Shown in pieces: positions 62,101-64,000 of a stretch of 64,000 bases of DNA. The stretch is from NCBI GenBank assembly GCA_039566865.1, contig CM076953.1, positions 6,324,001 through 6,388,000 on the forward strand. The letters are read 5' to 3'. Under the pieces are notes generated by a model. The model saw nothing but the letters and a program-made list of their open reading frames with translations, searched no databases and was not told where the DNA came from. Position 1 is the stretch's first letter, and each line of letters opens with the position of its first letter. This DNA comes from Aurelia coerulea (lineage: Eukaryota; Cnidaria; Scyphozoa; Semaeostomeae; Ulmaridae). Made by a program: the position numbers and the translations under genes.

Positions 62101-63368
62101 ATCCAGCAGCTCGTCCATAAAGTTCAATCCAAGATGGCAATTTTGAAGTAAGACCCATCCTCCTTCCAACATGAACTGCTGTAACAATCGACGTGCGTGG
62201 ACTTCCTGTCCTTGACCCATTGAAATGGCTCGACAGTCTAGAAGAGAAAAAGTTTGTTTCAGCAGGGCTCAAAAATGAAGTAGCGTGGTAGCTAGCCAAA
62301 ATGCTCAAATTTCCCAGGAAAGGGAAAAGGAATGGAAAAGAAGAGAAAGAAAAGGAAGCGATGGGATAAGGAGGGGAAGGAAAATGAATATAACAGTGTG
62401 ACAGGAACAAAACAAATCAAAATGAAACCAACCAATGAAATTTATGCAGGCAAAAGGGCTAGCAAACTGGGTAAAGAAGAATCAGCAAACCTTTAACTAT
62501 ACAAAACGGTATATAAATGAAATGAAATGATGTGCGCCGTTTGCTGTTTGTTTGTGCCAAAATGAAAATATTTACAACTATAGACCGTACCAGATTAGAT
62601 AAAACATACTTTCTGCGCCTGTATAGTTCAAAAGAAGGTTTAGGTGGGTGTTACTTGTCATACTTTGCCTGTTACCAAGAAGGAGGACGTTTTTTCAGCC
62701 CTAGATTTTACAAGGTTCTGAAGGGCAAAATGGGATCTCGGATGTACACTGCTGGGAATTGGATTTTAGAAACTTTGACTGGGAATAAGAAAGGCAAAAT
62801 AATAGGCTTGGAATGGGATTTCATGATATACTGTTCATGAACAAAAAACGCGACTGTTATAACACACAAAATGCAACTTAGAAAAGAATGCAGGAACCCC
62901 CCCCCCCCCCCCTTCAATACCCTCTTTCGAGACCTGCATTGTCATTAAATAGACAGAACCATTTCGTTGACTGACTACGACAAAACTATTCGTAAACGGA
63001 ATTTTTCAGCGTAGGAGCCTTTTATATATAATATATAATATATAATACATAATACATATAATACATTGACAATGCAAAACTTTGTATTAAACTTAAACCA
63101 CATGCTCCCAATGGTATCGTTATGTAGTTGCAGATTGATTGTATTTAGATTATGTTTTAAAGTTTATGAGCATACAAAAAGAATTAAGAAAGAATTTTGT
63201 AAAAAAAAGACAACAGGAATCAAACATCTTACTGAGATTCTTTCTTTTAGCCAAAGCTTCGATCGATGACGTTGGATCTGATCCCATTGATAATAAGCAA
63301 ACCATTGGTGTTCGGATATCACTTTCTTCCCACATTCCCTCCATATTTAGAATGACTCCCTCGGCATA
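52781..63368 (-). CDS. DNAH5/8-like: Axonemal dynein heavy chain, DNAH5/DNAH8 type, 3' part (nine exons)
   Basis: Nine exons, listed separately, join in phase to 602 codons and a stop. They give the last part of an outer-arm dynein heavy chain: the late AAA region ([34 protein letters not shown]), the AAA6/C-terminal linker ([30 protein letters not shown]) and the C-terminal domain ([31 protein letters not shown]) ending [10 protein letters not shown]. This is the ATP-driven motor of ciliary outer arms. Motif details such as GGGGETRE and the ending point to DNAH5 or DNAH8; I cannot choose between them. The 5' part, with the nucleotide-binding AAA1-4, stalk and tail, is beyond the right edge. 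The stop is 6.3 kb upstream of the IBTK start codon, and both genes have the same orientation. Confidence 0.96.
53700..54006. mobile_element. MITE family T, TTAA-flanked
   Basis: AAGGGGCTCCGCCTCC and GACGACGGAGCCCTCTT with TTAA at both sides. In the last dynein intron. Confidence 0.8.
54168..54827. mobile_element. MITE family M2, longer copy
   Basis: ATAGGGCTCAAATCTTTAAA and TTTGAGCCCTAT ends; flanks CATAACGAA and CATAACGCC (7 of 9). 660 bp, longer than the other copies. In the last dynein intron. Confidence 0.82.
55380..55577 (+). mobile_element. LINE 3' UTR/tail
   Basis: GGGGGTAGACATCATATTTT and TGCTCCTTCTGGCCCCGTCC blocks, then A-rich end; matches the tail of the 34.2-kb LINE. Ends about 20 bases from a dynein donor. 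Confidence 0.7.
55599..55727 (-). CDS. Dynein heavy chain exon
   Basis: 43 codons: [19 protein letters not shown], then [13 protein letters not shown]. Acceptor attctag|ATTTCA, donor CCACAG|gtaagg. A LINE 3' tail ends about 20 bases past the donor. Confidence 0.95.
55800..55995 (-). mobile_element. tRNA-derived SINE family 1, minus strand
   Basis: Reverse complement shows GGTTAGAGTCCCCGCCCT at the B-box position, then CTGTAATTCCAGGC and GCTTCGATAAGCTCAGCTTC as in the 17.08-kb copy. In a dynein intron. Confidence 0.82.
56460..56672 (-). CDS. Dynein heavy chain exon
   Basis: 71 codons: [17 protein letters not shown], then [18 protein letters not shown]. Acceptor aatccag|GTTCGT, donor AGAAAG|gtgact. 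Confidence 0.96.
57531..57719 (-). CDS. Dynein heavy chain exon
   Basis: 63 codons: [14 protein letters not shown], then [15 protein letters not shown] and [11 protein letters not shown]. Acceptor tttctag|GCCTTT, donor CATGAG|gttggt, a slightly weak donor. Confidence 0.96.
57997..58125 (+). repeat. (CCCAT)n microsatellite, about 25 units
   Basis: Perfect pentamer array. It is open in several frames, giving spurious GWDGM/SHPIP proteins. In a dynein intron, 30 bases before a TGTCCC-type transposon end. Confidence 0.97.
58537..58767 (-). CDS. Dynein heavy chain exon
   Basis: 77 codons: [29 protein letters not shown] and [12 protein letters not shown]. Acceptor attccag|GGTGTG, donor CCAGAA|gtaagt. 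Confidence 0.96.
59457..59612. mobile_element. Palindromic MITE, about 155 bp
   Basis: ATAGACGATTGCGCTAAAGA at the left is matched by TCTTTAGCGCAATCGTCTAT at the right, and most of the element is one hairpin. It abuts (13 bases) the donor side of the dynein exon ending at 59,625. Confidence 0.88.
59625..59819 (-). CDS. Dynein heavy chain exon (AAA6)
   Basis: 65 codons: [20 protein letters not shown], then [13 protein letters not shown], a dynein hallmark. Acceptor taccag|GACCAA, donor AAAAAG|gtgagg. Confidence 0.96.
60801..60965 (-). CDS. Dynein heavy chain exon (AAA6)
   Basis: 55 codons: [20 protein letters not shown], then [20 protein letters not shown]. Acceptor cttgtag|ATTATA, donor ACTCAG|gtgagt. 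Confidence 0.96.
61070..61235 (+). mobile_element. LINE 3' UTR/tail
   Basis: GGGGTAGTCATAATCTTTCG, CTCCCCATGGTATCGTACC and an A-run; same tail family as at 34.9 and 55.5 kb. Confidence 0.62.
61558..62074. mobile_element. MITE family M1, 9-bp TSD next to a splice donor
   Basis: The right end GGAACCTATGCT is intact; the left terminus has a small deletion (AACATCAAATC). Flanks GTGCGGAAG and GTACGGAAG (8 of 9). The right flank is only about 14 bases from the dynein donor at 62,097. Confidence 0.85.
62098..62237 (-). CDS. Dynein heavy chain exon (AAA6 start)
   Basis: Codes [18 protein letters not shown], then [20 protein letters not shown]. Acceptor cttctag|ACTGTC, donor GATACG|gtaact. An M1 MITE begins only about 14 bases past the donor, counting from its target duplication. 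Confidence 0.96.
63233..63368 (-). CDS. Dynein heavy chain exon (first in window)
   Basis: Acceptor attttag|TATGCC, donor CTCA|gtaaga. Codes [20 protein letters not shown], then [13 protein letters not shown], the conserved dynein segment after AAA5. Phase 0 to 1. Confidence 0.95.
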
Positions 63369-63419
63369 CTAAAATAGTAACAATAACAAAAGTAAATGAG
63401 AAATCTGGCAACGGGGCTT

Positions 63420-63450
63420 ATGTATGTATGTATGTATGTATGTACATATG
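63420..63450 (+). repeat. (TATG)n microsatellite
   Basis: About seven units of GTAT/TATG in the intron before the first dynein exon seen. Confidence 0.9.
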
Positions 63451-64000
63451 TATCATTTGCAACGTATCTTAAAAATATTTACAAGTTTAAAATATAAAAA
63501 TAGATACAATACAATATATAAGGTTAAAAACGTAAAGGAAAAACACCCCTAATTACAGTGGCAGGGATAGCATTAAAAGGTCAAGATGACCTTAATTCCA
63601 TAATGGTCCCCTCAGAGGTGCTGGAACAACGAAAAAACGCGAGAAAGAACAGTAGCTGTTTTCCGTGTAAAACACGATTTATAAGACCATACCATAGCCG
63701 AGAGAGATAACGACGAGTCTTAATAGAAGACATATCTTCATAGGCTTCTAGTCTAGCCAAGGGTATACATTTTGATAATTTTGGTCCAAGGGAGGGTATA
63801 CTTTTTGGCAGTTATGGTCTGGCAGTAGCAAGGTCAAATGTTGGTGACACCTGTCTAGAAAACACCATATGTTGGCAATTTTAAAGAAGGCCACGTTGTG
63901 GCGATTTTTGTCCAGAAATGCCAAACGCCGTGCGTTGGCACTTTTGGCTTAGAAATTAGTCTTGTCAAGGGTATCATTCTTATAAAAATTGGCCTAACCA

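Overview
The window is AT-rich, intron-rich and packed with transposable elements. Most introns are between about 0.5 and 4 kb and carry DNA-transposon remnants. It encodes an axonemal dynein heavy chain and an IBTK-type protein, so it comes from an animal with motile cilia. Penelope-like elements, tRNA-derived SINEs and many MITEs suggest an invertebrate metazoan, possibly a marine one. I cannot fix the phylum.

Two protein-coding genes were reconstructed by hand from splice sites, reading phase and family similarity, both on the minus strand. (1) About 63.4-52.8 kb holds the last nine exons (602 codons plus stop) of an axonemal dynein heavy chain of the DNAH5/DNAH8 type. It runs from the late AAA region to the C-terminal domain, and its 5' part lies outside the window. 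(2) About 46.5-8.2 kb holds a complete orthologue of IBTK (inhibitor of Bruton tyrosine kinase). It has 23 coding exons, 1296 codons and consistent phases at every junction. The order is N-terminal ankyrin repeats, an RCC1-like propeller, a degenerate first BTB, a good second BTB, a low-complexity tail and a conserved C-terminal segment.

The most unusual gene-level feature is a 231-bp exon at 41,609-41,839 that encodes an almost canonical SH3 domain. It lies in IBTK intron 3 on the same strand, has good splice sites on both sides, and is phase 1-1 inside a phase-1 intron. It could therefore be spliced in-frame between the ankyrin and RCC1 regions without disturbing either. I know of no SH3 domain in IBTK.

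Mobile elements fill the rest. At the left edge (1 to about 3,060) is an APE-type LINE with a long open ORF2. Between the two genes (47.67-51.66 kb) lies an almost perfect palindrome of two Penelope-like elements with GIY-YIG domains, head to head. Hammerhead-like motifs occur at its outer ends, in a small palindrome at 29.6-29.8 kb and in a third Penelope remnant at 37.3 kb. At least four MITE or foldback families leave 9-bp target duplications, and other families show TTAA, TA or 8-bp (hAT) duplications. Several are nested. Three tRNA-derived SINE families, LINE 3' fragments, microsatellites and a (CCCAT)n array complete the picture.

Stretches not listed as features (for example 3,060-4,080, 6,960-8,197, 10,820-11,220, 41,900-42,586, 43,870-44,920, 46,520-47,130, 52,000-52,780 and 63,540-64,000) hold no gene, RNA or repeat I could recognise, apart from short repeat scraps.
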